Below the pieces are notes generated by a model, which was given only the letters and a program-made list of their open reading frames with translations, made no database searches and was not told where the DNA came from. A stretch of 64,000 nucleotides of DNA, from NCBI GenBank assembly GCA_028386065.3, contig JAKUCV010001933.1:124001-188000 (forward strand), in the 5' to 3' direction. Position numbers and translations under genes: made by a program. This document shows, in pieces, positions 46,500 to 56,695 of the stretch. How positions within the stretch are numbered: position 1 is the first letter of the stretch; each line of letters starts with the position of its first letter. Source of the DNA: Turnera subulata (Eukaryota > Streptophyta > Magnoliopsida > Malpighiales > Passifloraceae).

Positions 46500-48820
46500 A
46501 TTTGTGTATTCCTGTATGTATTGCTGAACTGGATATCATACCTGCCTTGTTTCGGTAACTTGCAGGTCGTAGTAGAGAAAAAGCTGATGCGTGAACGCAA
46601 CTTAACGAGGCATCAAATAGGCCGCGAAAATTTCATTAACGAAGTAGGTTTGACTTGTTAGATTCTGTATTTTGGCTTCCTGATGGTTCCCTTGCCCCTT
46701 AATCCATCTAACTTTTCTTTGATGTTATAAAAGGTTTGGAAATGGAAGGAGGACTATGGGGGCACCATACTGAGACAGCTACGGCGTTTGGGTGCCTCTT
46801 GTGATTGGTCTCGTGAGGTAAACTATACTTTCAGTATTTTACTTCATTTGCACTATTATTGTTTTTGTTGTCGCTACAGACTCATCATTTTCCACCTCAG
46901 TGTTTCACGATGGATGCCAAAAGATCAAAGGCTGTGATAGAGGAATTTGTGCGACTTTACAGGGAAGGTCTCATCTATAGGTATGCTACTTATGAACTTG
47001 CTGGAAACTTGATTTGCAACTGCTCTTCATGCCGCGAGAGATGCTAAGTCTTTTTTTTTTTTTCCTCCTCTTAAATCATCTATTGGCCACAAGTTGTTTG
47101 CATGAATCAGATAATTTGAATTGATGAAATGTCAACAGACTTGTTACTAACCTGAGTCAAGTTAACAGTTAAGAATAGATTCAAAAGGTACTGAAATTGT
47201 TTTGTGTGAAAGTTAGCGTTAGTTTAGTTGACCATCTGATATAATACAGCTCGAGAACTATGTGAAACATTTGATGCTGATAAGATTTTGTTTTAGCAAA
47301 ATATCAGTTGCTGTTAGAGAAAATTGTCAGACCTTCAACATTGATAGGAAAGATGAGAAATATAGGTCATATGAAGAAGAATAAAAGTCGTACAAAGAAT
47401 GAGAGATCCACTGGGTGAAGTGTTTTCTGTAAATCTTGGTTTCATCCTGAAGCTCAAAGTGAGCTATGGTTATTACCACTAAGCAGAGATACCAATAGAG
47501 ATTGTCCACCAAAAAACCATTACCTGAATTATGTTTCTGAGTAGAACCAATTAGTTTGATTGCCAAACTAATTTAGGATGATTGTGATGACTGCTGTCTG
47601 TACATGTTTTGATTCTTTCTGTTATGTTTGCTCATGGATATTAATATTCTGCATGCACACATAGGATAGGTATAGTACATTCTATATTGTTGTCCATAAT
47701 GTTCTCAAGGATTTATTTGCAGGCCTTGATATTCTTTTTTTCCTTTAATTTTTTTGATGTAAGGATTTGATATTCAATTGAATGATATTTGTGGCTTTGA
47801 CAACTCTGGAACAAAAATATGATATAGGCTGGTTCCATTTGCATTTGGATCAAATTTTGTCTTTGCATCTCTTACTAGAATTCACTTTCAGCTGAAGAAG
47901 TTTTTACTTGGCCACGCTGACCTCATTGGAAAAGAAAGACAGCTATAGTTTATTGGCTCTAATTTGGTGGGATAACCCATAGAAGGCTTTGTAATTAACT
48001 AATATCTTTTGTAGGGATCTTCGGCTAGTGAATTGGGATTGCACATTGAGAACTGCTATATCTGATATTGAGGTGAGGTGTTTCGTTAGGTGGTGTAACT
48101 GTTGGTTCATTTTCCAATTTTCTGAATGTCATTTGTTGCTTACAGGTAGATTATGAAGACATTGATGCCATGAAAGAGTTACGGGTACCTGGTTATGAGA
48201 AGCCAGTGAAGTTTGGCCTTTTGACTGAATTTGCTTATCCTCTGGAGAATGGGGAGAAAATTGTTGTTGCCACTACCAGGTTGGAGACAATGCTGGGTGA
48301 TACTGCTATAGCCGTACATCCTGCTGATCCAAGATACAAGAAACTGCATGGAAAGTTTGCAATTCATCCATTCAATGGAAGAAGACTTCCTATTGTTTGC
48401 GATTCAATTCTTGTTGATCCAGAGTTTGGGACTGGTGCTGTTAAGGTACAACTGTGTCTGGAACTTCAATGGTTGATTCTGGAAGTCTTTAGATGAACCA
48501 AAATCTTATAGGGATGCCATTTGCATTTTGCAGATCACTCCAGCCCATGACCCAAATGATTTTGAAGTTGGCAAGCGTCACAATCTTGAATTTATTAATA
48601 TTCTTACAGATGATGGTAAGATTAATAGTGTTGGTGGGCCCCAGTTTGAAGGGATGCCACGTTTCGAGGCGCGTGAAGCAGTGAAGAAGGCTTTGGAAGA
48701 AAAGGTTAGTTCCATGATCTATAGTTTATGACATGCATACAGGATGACCGTGAAAATTTCTTTTCCCTTCTATTTCCCTCTTGCTGTGACAATAGATGCA
48801 GACACGTGTACATTAGCCAG

Positions 48821-49549
48821 ACTCCTAACTCCTCGAATGTCTTCATTTCTTCTTTCTCTTCTGCCATCGTTCTTAGCGTGGTATTAGTGGACAAACGGAG
48901 GTTAAAACGGTGGCGCGTGAAGGAATGACAAACGGAGGTTACTTCGTTATATATTAATAAAAGATTTATAAGCAGAAAAATAAACAAAAATATAATATAT
49001 TTAAAATGTTGGAAAAAATTTTATTAACACAAAAATTTTAATGAAATGTGATGATTATATTATAATTAAGTTGCTAATAAATTAAATTAAAACATTATGA
49101 AAAATATTTTTGAATAAGCGTAAAATCTACATAAATGGTGGAATTTTATATAAAAACCTTATAAATTTTTTTATCTATGCTAAAATTAGTAATTAATGTT
49201 TAACTACGTAAAGAAAAAGGAAGAAAGAGATAATCTATAACTAATATTAAACTTTAAAAAATATAATTTTTCATGAAATATAACAACAAATTATCTATAA
49301 GCTATTTGTAAAAATAAGAAAAAATTACAAATTAAAATTTTTTAACATAATCAAGTAATGAATCAATTATCCTAAATAATTATAAACAAGTTTAAAATTC
49401 ATATAAAGGCAAAGATGTTTGGAAGAAATTTGTAAACTATTAATATTCAAAAATTATAAGAGAAAAATTTAAAGTATTACTTTACGTTTAATATTAATAC
49501 AAGAAGGTCAATACGTAAATAATAAAAAAAGAGAATAGAAAATCGTAAA
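48821..49549. other. AT-rich sequence after the synthetase breakpoint
   Basis: Very AT-rich with no homology to copy 2. Contains short runs such as AAAAATTTTAATGAAATG but no coding bias. Origin unclear; probably transposon debris. Confidence 0.4.
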
Positions 49550-49616
49550 TTTCTTCTTCTTCTTCTTCTTCTTCTTCTTCTTCTTCTTCTTCTTCTTCTT
49601 CTTCTTTTTCTTCTTC
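49550..49616. repeat. (TTC)n microsatellite, about 18 perfect units
   Basis: Uninterrupted TTC repeat from about 49551 to 49605, then an imperfect end. Long enough to be length-polymorphic. Confidence 0.95.
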
Positions 49617-49623
49617 ATATCTA

Positions 49624-49756
49624 CCAGTTTCTGACTGGTGCGTACTAGTTGTAAATTATATATCTATCAACCAACTTTTAGTTGGTGCCAGCTTTGGGTT
49701 GTGCAAATTATGTATTTAATAATTTAAGAAAAATTATTTACCAGCTTCAGGCTGGT
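49624..49756. repeat. three stem-loops with covarying stems
   Basis: CCAGTTTCTGACTGG (49624), CCAACTTTTAGTTGG (about 49671) and CCAGCTTCAGGCTGG (49741) are 5-bp stems with 5-nt loops. The first and third are followed by TGCGTAC; TGCCAG follows the second. Stem sequences differ in a compensated manner. It may be the hairpin region of a further member of the long-LTR family. Confidence 0.7.
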
Positions 49757-50039
49757 GCGTACCATCTGTAAAATACTGTTTGCAAAAGACCAGAATTATT
49801 GAGCAATTATTAATGTGGCGGCAAACTTTTTCAAAAGCAAATCCTCGAAGATTGAAAAAAATTGGAGTTTTGTGGAAAATAATTCAAATTTCTAATCACC
49901 GAAAAATCTTCTGGATCTTATCGGAGACAAAAAAAGTGTCCACGTTTGAAAAAACTGACATCTTGCTTTCTAAGCTCAGACTATAAGAGTGGAGGAGAGA
50001 TATGTGGTAGAAACATGTAGATTTAGAAAAAACACAAAG

Positions 50040-50800
50040 ATATAAAAACATGCCTTCCCTAGCAACTGTCTTCTTTGTTGAGGGTGCCTCTCTAGGAAGG
50101 AGGAACAGGTTAGCATATAGTATGGTTAATGAACATCAAGAGGAATTACCGAGTGAGCTCGCAAGAATTCCTCGTTTGGTCTTTGTTGATGAGCTTTATT
50201 CATTTAGGTTCTTTGTAACTCCTATGGAAGAAACTTTCTTCCTAGAGGACCAAGGCAATCTAAGGGCTTCCTTTTATGGTTCAGCTAATTCTATTATATT
50301 TTTCATATTTGATAGATTGCAGGAATTTTAGTTAGAGCCTTCTTGTCAATATCTTAATCAGAGCAGTTATTATCAAGTTTCCATGATGGATCGGAGTGTC
50401 CCGAGAATGTCTGGGTTACCGCCTACATGGCCTAAGGTACGACTGTTACTATGGAATTGCAGGGGAGTAGCCAGACGGTCCCAATATTCCATGCATACCT
50501 TAAGGGATCTGAAAAATCAGTACAAGCCCAACATGGTATTGATTACTGAAACTTTGTGGCAACCTGAAGAAAAATTATGGAGTAATACCACTTCATTTTC
50601 CTCTAACAAATCGATTCGAGCTACCTGGAGAAAATAACATGAGTGGTATGTGGTTCTCTTGGAACGAGAGTGTTAGGGTCAACATCAACAATGAAGCTCA
50701 AAGTTTTAGAGTCAATATTGTATCCAACAGATAAATAATAATAGTTCAAACTTATGTATGGGAACAATTCCTCTATGTGAATGTTCTCCAGTAATGGATT
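50040..50800 (+). mobile_element. LINE fragment with endonuclease domain, decayed
   Basis: Around 50430-50560 the frame reads KVRLLLWNCRGVARRSQYSM and then KNQYKPNMVLITETLW. This is the start of the APE-type endonuclease of plant LINEs (WNCRG, then xxxxTET). Past a frameshift, MSGMWFSWNESVRVNINNEA and TYVWEQFLYVNV continue the domain. Stops and frameshifts show it is inactive. An upstream 93-codon frame at 50050-50331 (ATVFFVEGASLGRRNRLAYS) is unassigned and may be part of the same element. Limits not defined by a TSD. Confidence 0.65.
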
Positions 50801-51599
50801 CATTATGCAATAATAATATGCATATTTTTTCTTAGCCTTGCCATTGTTATAATCATTATAGTCATAGTAATTAGAACAATTTCATCCATGTCTACGGCAA
50901 CAGGCACAACTATAATTATACTGTCTCATTCGCTTCAGGGAATGGAGCAGAGTCAATTCGACGGGATCCATAATAATTTCTTCTTCACTATATTGGTACT
51001 GCAGGAGCATTTGCTATTGCAAGAGCATATACGATGCATAAAAATAAATTATTTTTTCTTTTCGTATTAACATCAACAATATATTCTCCACGCAATATCA
51101 TCTGAGAAATTATTCGAAATATTTGTGCAAAGATTTAAAATCTTGCAATAAATTTTTGGGAGAATATCCATCTTCTGGTGGTCACATCCATCTTCTATTG
51201 GTCATATTTTTTCTTCAATTTTTTTAAAGATCTGCAGGATCTTTTAACAGTAAGAAATCCAGTCTTTGCTTTATTTTTTTTCTTTTATTGAGTCTTCCAA
51301 ACTATTAGTATTTAAATGCGTTTCAATATTTAATGCCCATGATAAATTTTTTCCGGAAATTTCAAGGGCCTCCAATTCAAGATTCATAATAACAGTAATA
51401 AAAGATATAAAATATAAAACATTATAACATAAAATATATAATATATATGCTTACTTGATAAATCTTTTAGCAGTAATAATAGCATAATAATATATAATAT
51501 ATAATATACGCTTACTCGATAATCTTTCAGTCCTCGTTTTTTATCAGAATATATAACCCATATTTATTATTTTTTTAGGTTATATTATCGTTATTATTT
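50801..51599. other. AT-rich transposon debris
   Basis: No protein motif or bounded element found. AT microsatellites (TATAATATATAATATA near 51500). Probably remains of the surrounding LINE/LTR pieces. Confidence 0.35.
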
Positions 51600-52464
51600 T
51601 TTTATTAATTTCCGGACGGGGCCATGAATAGTGCAATCCAGGCCTTCCACAGTGCCAGATCTAGGCCTAAATAGGAACCCAGGTCCAACCCACGCGTCGG
51701 CCCAAGCTAACAGCCTGCCCAGCCCAAGCGCCCAAGCCCAGGTCTCAGGTCGCGACCCGAATCACAAGAATCCGGACGGGTCCGGGTCAGACCCATCACA
51801 GGCGGGTTGCCTTCTACCCCGCAGCTCACCTCGGGAGATGCAGCAGCGGCGGCGACAAACGCGAGGAAGGAGACGAGCGCGGTGCAGGAAAAACAAGCGG
51901 CGTCGCGGAGGAGGCTTACTCGTGGCTGCAGCGTCGTCGGCAGGAGGCAAAGGAGGCGGATCCGACAGGTTCTCGTCGGGTCTTCTCGTCCTGACGGCGC
52001 GTCAGGCGATGGAAGAGGACGGAGGAGGCGGCGTTCGATTGGCGATGGCTTGAGGATGGCATCGGTGTGGGCGATGGCGCGAATGGCGACGAGGATCGTC
52101 TTCGCGCGAACAGTACCAAAAGGTGACGGGTTTTTTTTATTTGTCGGGTCGTCTCGTCCTGCCGGCCGTTTTGCTGGCTCATCGTTAGCGACGGCAACGG
52201 GAAGGGGAGGACTCAGGCGGCTCGCTTCCGGGCTTGTCTCCACGGCGTGGTGGCGCGGCTAGCAACGGTGGACGAGCGAGGTGGCGGCGCGGCAGGGAGG
52301 AGAAAGGAAGGAAGGAAGAAAATGGTGGTCGCGGGTAATAAGTGAAGAGACTCGTTCGTGCTGATAAAAGTGTTGTAAAATGGGTGATTAATACTGTGAA
52401 ATTTTTCTGTGAAGAGGAAGAAGGAGAAGAGGCTGCGTTGTTTTCTTACTCACACGAGCTGTAT
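51600..52464 (-). mobile_element. probable fourth, partial member of the long-LTR family
   Basis: An AT-rich to GC-rich switch near 51610, GCCCAAGCCCAGG words, CGACCCGAnnnnnnAGAATCCGG and a minus-strand GAGGTGAGC donor-like site (near 51830) occur in the same order as in 23908-26530. The terminal TTACCCGGnCTnTTACA is not visible. The right side is cut by the LINE at 52483. Frames here (up to 178 codons) are low-complexity Arg/Pro/Ala. Confidence 0.5.
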
Positions 52465-52482
52465 TTCATTTTGTATCAATAT

Positions 52483-53793
52483 TTTTTTGGAAGGTATGAT
52501 TATGCCTCGCGGGTGTCCATTACTCAAACTAAATATACACAACATCAAAGTCTGGGAAACATGCTTCCCTGTACATCAGCTTGTAGGTGTGTTAACATAC
52601 AATCAGGGAGGAAGTACAGGACACTAATTCCACTGTCAAAATAAAAGGCCTGTTGTGCTAGGACGTTTGCGCAGTGGTTGGACTCTCTATAACAATGTTT
52701 CAAATGAACCTTCCATTTTCTTTGAAGTAGCTGATTAACATCCAGGACCAGTGCAGGCAAAAAGGCTTGGCCCTCTTCATTTTGCATGAACATATCAACC
52801 ACCACTTGAGAATCAATCTCAACTTCCACATTGCGAAATCCCACATCCCAAGCTAAGTCAAGGGAAATCTTCAATCCCCATAGTTTGGCTTGGACTGCAG
52901 AACAAATGTCAATATTATAGGCTACACCACCCGACCATTCACCCCCAGATCCTCGGATTAGGCCACCAGCTGCGGACTGACCTGTAGAGGGGGTTCACAA
53001 CACCATCAGCATTAATTTTGATAAAATGGGATAGAGGTGGACTCCATTGGACACGTCTCGGTCCTTCAGGTGTATCTAAAAAAGGTTTTAACAGATCAAA
53101 CTCCTCAGCTCTCTAAATTTTAATAGCTTTAAACATAAGTATGCGACCTGGTTGATGTATCCTGGTGGGGTTCTCGCCAAAGATGAATTCATTCCTCCAT
53201 TACCAGAGGAGATTACAGGCAGTAACAAAGATGATGCTCCATCCCAAACCGTCTGCCGTATATAAATCTGCATAGAGATTAGCCTTTACCCAGACCTAAA
53301 GGTCATCACAGTCGAAATTCATAATCCTTGGAGTTATCTGCAGAGCTCTCCAAAGCCCTATTGCAAATGGGCAGCCTCTCATGACGTGGAGGGTAGTTTC
53401 CGCCTGTGTGACACATTTTGGGCAGTGGTTCTCGATAGACATGCCTCGTCGAGCTCTTTGAGAGTTTGTGAGTAATTTGTCTTGAAAAAAGAGCCAGAGG
53501 AAGCTTTTGTACCGTTGGGGGCCCTACCATTTCCATATAGTCTCCCACACCTGTCATTATCCTGCCAGGATTCCTTTTCAAGGTAAGCATAGGCCGATTT
53601 GGTGGTGAATCTGCCGTGTGCTGATGATCCCCAACATACCCAGTCTGGTCCTCGGTTGGCCTATGGGCCACGGACGGCCATGATCTCTTGAATTATAGAA
53701 CTAGGGAGCATGTGTGCAAAATTCTCCCACAGCCATCCTGTCGTAAAAGAATAAAAAGAAGCAACAGTTTCCTCGAGTTGTGAGGGGGGTATC
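52483..53793 (-). mobile_element. 5'-truncated LINE (zf-RVT and RNase H), minus strand
   Basis: An 18-bp direct repeat TTCATTTTGTATCAATAT at 52465-52482 and 53794-53811 is the TSD, with a T-run (poly-A complement) at the left. Reading minus, LLTNSQRARRGMSIENHCPK, CVTQAETTLHVMRGCPFAIG and LWRAL form the zinc-binding region of plant LINE reverse transcriptases. The RNase H domain follows (FIKINADGVV; FRNVEVEIDSQVVVDMF; HCYRESNHCANVLAQQAF). The usual acidic residues are replaced in two places (AVQAKLWG, NHCANVLA) and frameshifts occur, so it is dead. Confidence 0.85.
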
Positions 53794-53811
53794 TTCATTT
53801 TGTATCAATAT

Positions 53812-54848
53812 ATACAGAAGAAAAGGGAAGGAAGGGGGCCAAGGTGGTAGTTGACAATTACATTCACATGGCTTATTTACAACACAAATATAATTATACG
53901 GCATATTTGTAAATAATGAAAAAGAATTTGCTCGTTAAAGAAAACAAACATGGTTTCACTCTACCAAGATAATCGCAATGTTCATTCCGTCTCTGGCTCT
54001 CAATATTTCCTTGACAACTTTTCTTTCTGTTATTTGGCCTCTCTTATTTTATGATATTTGGATGCAAGCCAGCTGCAACTCATGAACATAGATGAGCTGC
54101 GAATTAATAATACTCAGAAGCAAAAAAAGAAGAAAAACCTTGTTTTGCTGCCCATTACATTTATGAGTTCAGTGACTGTTTGTCGTAACCAACCATAGGT
54201 TTTTTTACCTTGCAAACCTCGCTTTTTGGTTGAATGTATTGGTTACACTAGCAAGCACAAACACAAGCAAGATCGGATTGTAGTCCTAACCGTAAGGTAA
54301 ATATTTTAATTCCCCTCCCGAAATCAACTTACCAACTAAGTGTGAAGTTTTTCCATCGTTCAAAAAAACTAAAGTGTGAAGAACGTTTGTTTCAGGGAAA
54401 AAAGCAGACCTAGTGGAGGAATCGGTGCTAAAGCACGAAATCCATTCGCATTGCAAATTAAAGTTGCAGCAATATAGGAATATCCAAGATATTTAAAGAA
54501 CAAGATGATTTTTTCTTGTATCATACATCATTCTAATCTTTTACATTACCTAAATACATATGAGACTGTTTAAATACATATGAGACTGTTCAGTAGTCAG
54601 TGAAACAAAATGTGGAAACAAAGCAAGATACGGGAGTTAAGAAGTGTCAAGATGTCTTTAACGACCAACCTATCAAAACAAGTAGCACCTCCTTCATGGC
54701 CCAATCAGTAGGATTGAAAATATTAACCGGAGTAACCTATGTGCCACAGAGGAAACAAAATATAGTTATCGAGCAACAAAGTCAATACAATGTGTTCTGC
54801 ATTGGTAACGAAGTTATCAGAGTGAAGGAGCCAGAAAGGTGTTTCCAC
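53812..54848. other. intergenic spacer
   Basis: AT-rich. A 98-codon plus-strand frame (54600-54896, no ATG) has no recognised motif. A duplicated AAATACATATGAGACTGTT occurs near 54552 and 54572. Confidence 0.35.
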
Positions 54849-56108
54849 GAATTAACTAGTTGGTTTATTTCAAGATTTCTTTTCTACCTCTTGTGAAATG
54901 GTATGAAATCTACATGCATTCCATCTAAAATCCCACTTATGCAAGTCCTAATTAACTCCAAAACAAACGACAAAATTTATGGCTTCTACTTTGTCATGTT
55001 ACACCCTTATTAACAATACAATAATATAACAATCTAGACAACTTTAATAGTTATTCTGATAATTTCTTAAACTGTATAACACTACACATAGTTTTGCTTT
55101 ACTTTTTTTTTTTTATAATGTTGTAATGCAATGACATTTTGTGGAATTAACTAGTTGGTTTATTTCAAGATTTCTTTTCTACCTCTTGTGAAATGGTCTC
55201 AAATCTACATGCATTCCACCCAAAATCCCACTTATACAAGTCCTAATTATAATTTGATTTATCTTTTTAATATGTATTCCACAAAATGTCATTGCATTAC
55301 AACATTATTAAAAAAAAGTAAAGCAAAACTATGTGTAGTGCTATACAATTTAAGAAATTATCAGAATAACTATTAAAGTTGTCTAGATTGTTATATTATT
55401 GTATTGTTAATAAGGGTGTAACATGACAAAGGAGAAGCCATAAATTTTGTCGTTTGTTTTGTTATTATAATTTGATTTATCTTTTTAATATGTATTCTAC
55501 AAAATGTCATTGCATTACAACATTATAAAAAAAAAAGTAAAGCAAAACTATGTGTAGTGCTATACAGTTTAAGAAATTATCAGAATAACTATTAAAGTTA
55601 TCTAGATTGTTATATTATTGTATTGTTAATAAGGGTGTAACATGACAAAGTAGAAGCCATAAATTTTGTCGTTTGTTTTGTTATTATAATTTGTTTTATC
55701 TTTTTAATATGTATTCCACAAAATGTCATTGCATTACAACGTTATAAAAAAAAAGTAAAGCAAAACTATGTGTAGTGCTATACTGTTTAAGAAATTATCA
55801 GAATAACTATTAAAGTTATCTAGATTGTTATATTATTGTATTGTTAATAAGGGTGTAACATGACAAAGTAGAAGCCATAAATTTTGTCGTTTGTTTTGTT
55901 ATTATAATTTGATTTATCTTTTTAATATGTGTTCCACAAAATGTCATTGCATTACAACATTATAAAAAAAAAAGTAAAGCAAAACTATGTGTAGTGCTAT
56001 ACAATTTAAGAAATTATCATATCTAGATTGTTATATTATTGTATTGTTAATAAGGGTGTAACATGACAAAGTAGAAGCCATAAATTTTGTCGTTTGTTTT
56101 GGAGTTAA
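54849..56108. repeat. composite inverted/tandem repeat, A-B'-A'-B-B-B-B
   Basis: Segment A (about 54849-54952) is repeated directly at about 55143-55246. B' (about 54951-55145) is the reverse complement of a 218-bp unit B. B occurs four times in tandem, starting at 55247, 55465, 55684 and 55902; the last has a short internal deletion. The outer ends TTAACTCCAAAACAAACG and CGTTTGTTTTGGAGTTAA are inverted repeats. Units differ by only a few bases. It resembles a MITE that has expanded internally. Confidence 0.85.
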
Positions 56109-56695
56109 TTAATTTTTTCAATGAAAATATTTATTTTCTATTTTTAAACGACTAATATAAATGTGAAATTTATGGGATAGTTTGGTATGTCAATATGTAG
56201 TATTTTCTTTTAGCGGAAAGGTGGCATCTTTTTGTCATAAAATTCATCATCCTTTCATTAATGATAAATATCATCATATGAAAAAAAAAACGAATATCTT
56301 TTAATAATGCTTGACACAGAAGGAGTGGAACAATAAAAAAATTTTTAATTTTTTTTTTTTTAAAAAGAAGCGACCGAATCAAGGGGCCTTGGACAAAAAA
56401 AGTTGAAGGGAAGGGGCTGACACGTGTCACAGACTCACAGTCATGTTCCTTTAGAAAAGCCTAAAATGAACAGTTATGCCTTCGGCTGGCTTTAATAGAG
56501 AGTATAATGGTAGCCGCCTAGGGTTTCAAGCGGTTCCACCATATTTATTTTATTATTTATGCGTCTTTCTACTGTTCTTTGCTGTTGCATATACACACTC
56601 CGTCCCTCGTTCCTCTCTCGCGCACGTTTCCCCGTCTTCGTCTCCCGTGCCATCTTCGCCGTCGCATCGCCGCTAATCGACGGCTACTAACCACC
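56109..56695 (+). promoter_or_regulatory. promoter and 5' UTR of valyl-tRNA synthetase copy 2
   Basis: From about 56515 it matches the copy 1 leader (CTAGGGTTT, then CACACTCCGTCCCTCG and TCTCTCGCGCAC, then CGTCTTCGTC). Conservation between the copies outside the ORF marks the shared leader. ATATTTATTTTATT near 56540 is a possible TATA region. An upstream ATG at 56476 opens a 66-codon frame that stops at 56676, out of frame with the main ATG. Confidence 0.5.

Larger units (their letters stand above)
42242..48704 (+). pseudogene. valyl-tRNA synthetase, 3'-truncated tandem copy
   Basis: Thirteen exons: 42242-42244 (ATG only), 42369-42437, 42635-42691, 42771-42952, 43061-43133, 43236-43301, 43392-43475, 46566-46643, 46734-46817, 46901-46980, 48015-48072, 48146-48445 and 48534-48704. 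They join in frame to 435 codons. The HIGH motif of class Ia synthetases is present ([13 protein letters not shown]140), as is the start of the editing domain ([13 protein letters not shown]). Homology to copy 2 stops at 48820, inside the next intron. The catalytic KMSKS and the anticodon-binding domain are therefore absent. A 2,955-bp LTR sits in the intron after exon 7. Read-through of the last exon meets a stop after VSSMIYSL. No frameshift is seen in the remaining exons, so decay is recent; a truncated transcript is possible but could not charge tRNA. Confidence 0.92.

Noticed and set aside
47327..47566. 79-codon minus frame duplicated at 58754-58993
   Set aside because: It is in a long synthetase intron and is identical only because the whole intron is duplicated.
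51707..52243. Overlapping 93-178-codon frames on both strands
   Set aside because: High GC gives open frames on both strands by chance; composition-driven, no motif.
54600..54896. 98-codon plus-strand frame
   Set aside because: No ATG at its start, no motif, and it ends in the duplicated segment A of the composite repeat.
56476..56676. Upstream start giving a mitochondrial leader for synthetase copy 2
   Set aside because: The frame stops before and is out of phase with the main ATG, so it is at most an upstream ORF.
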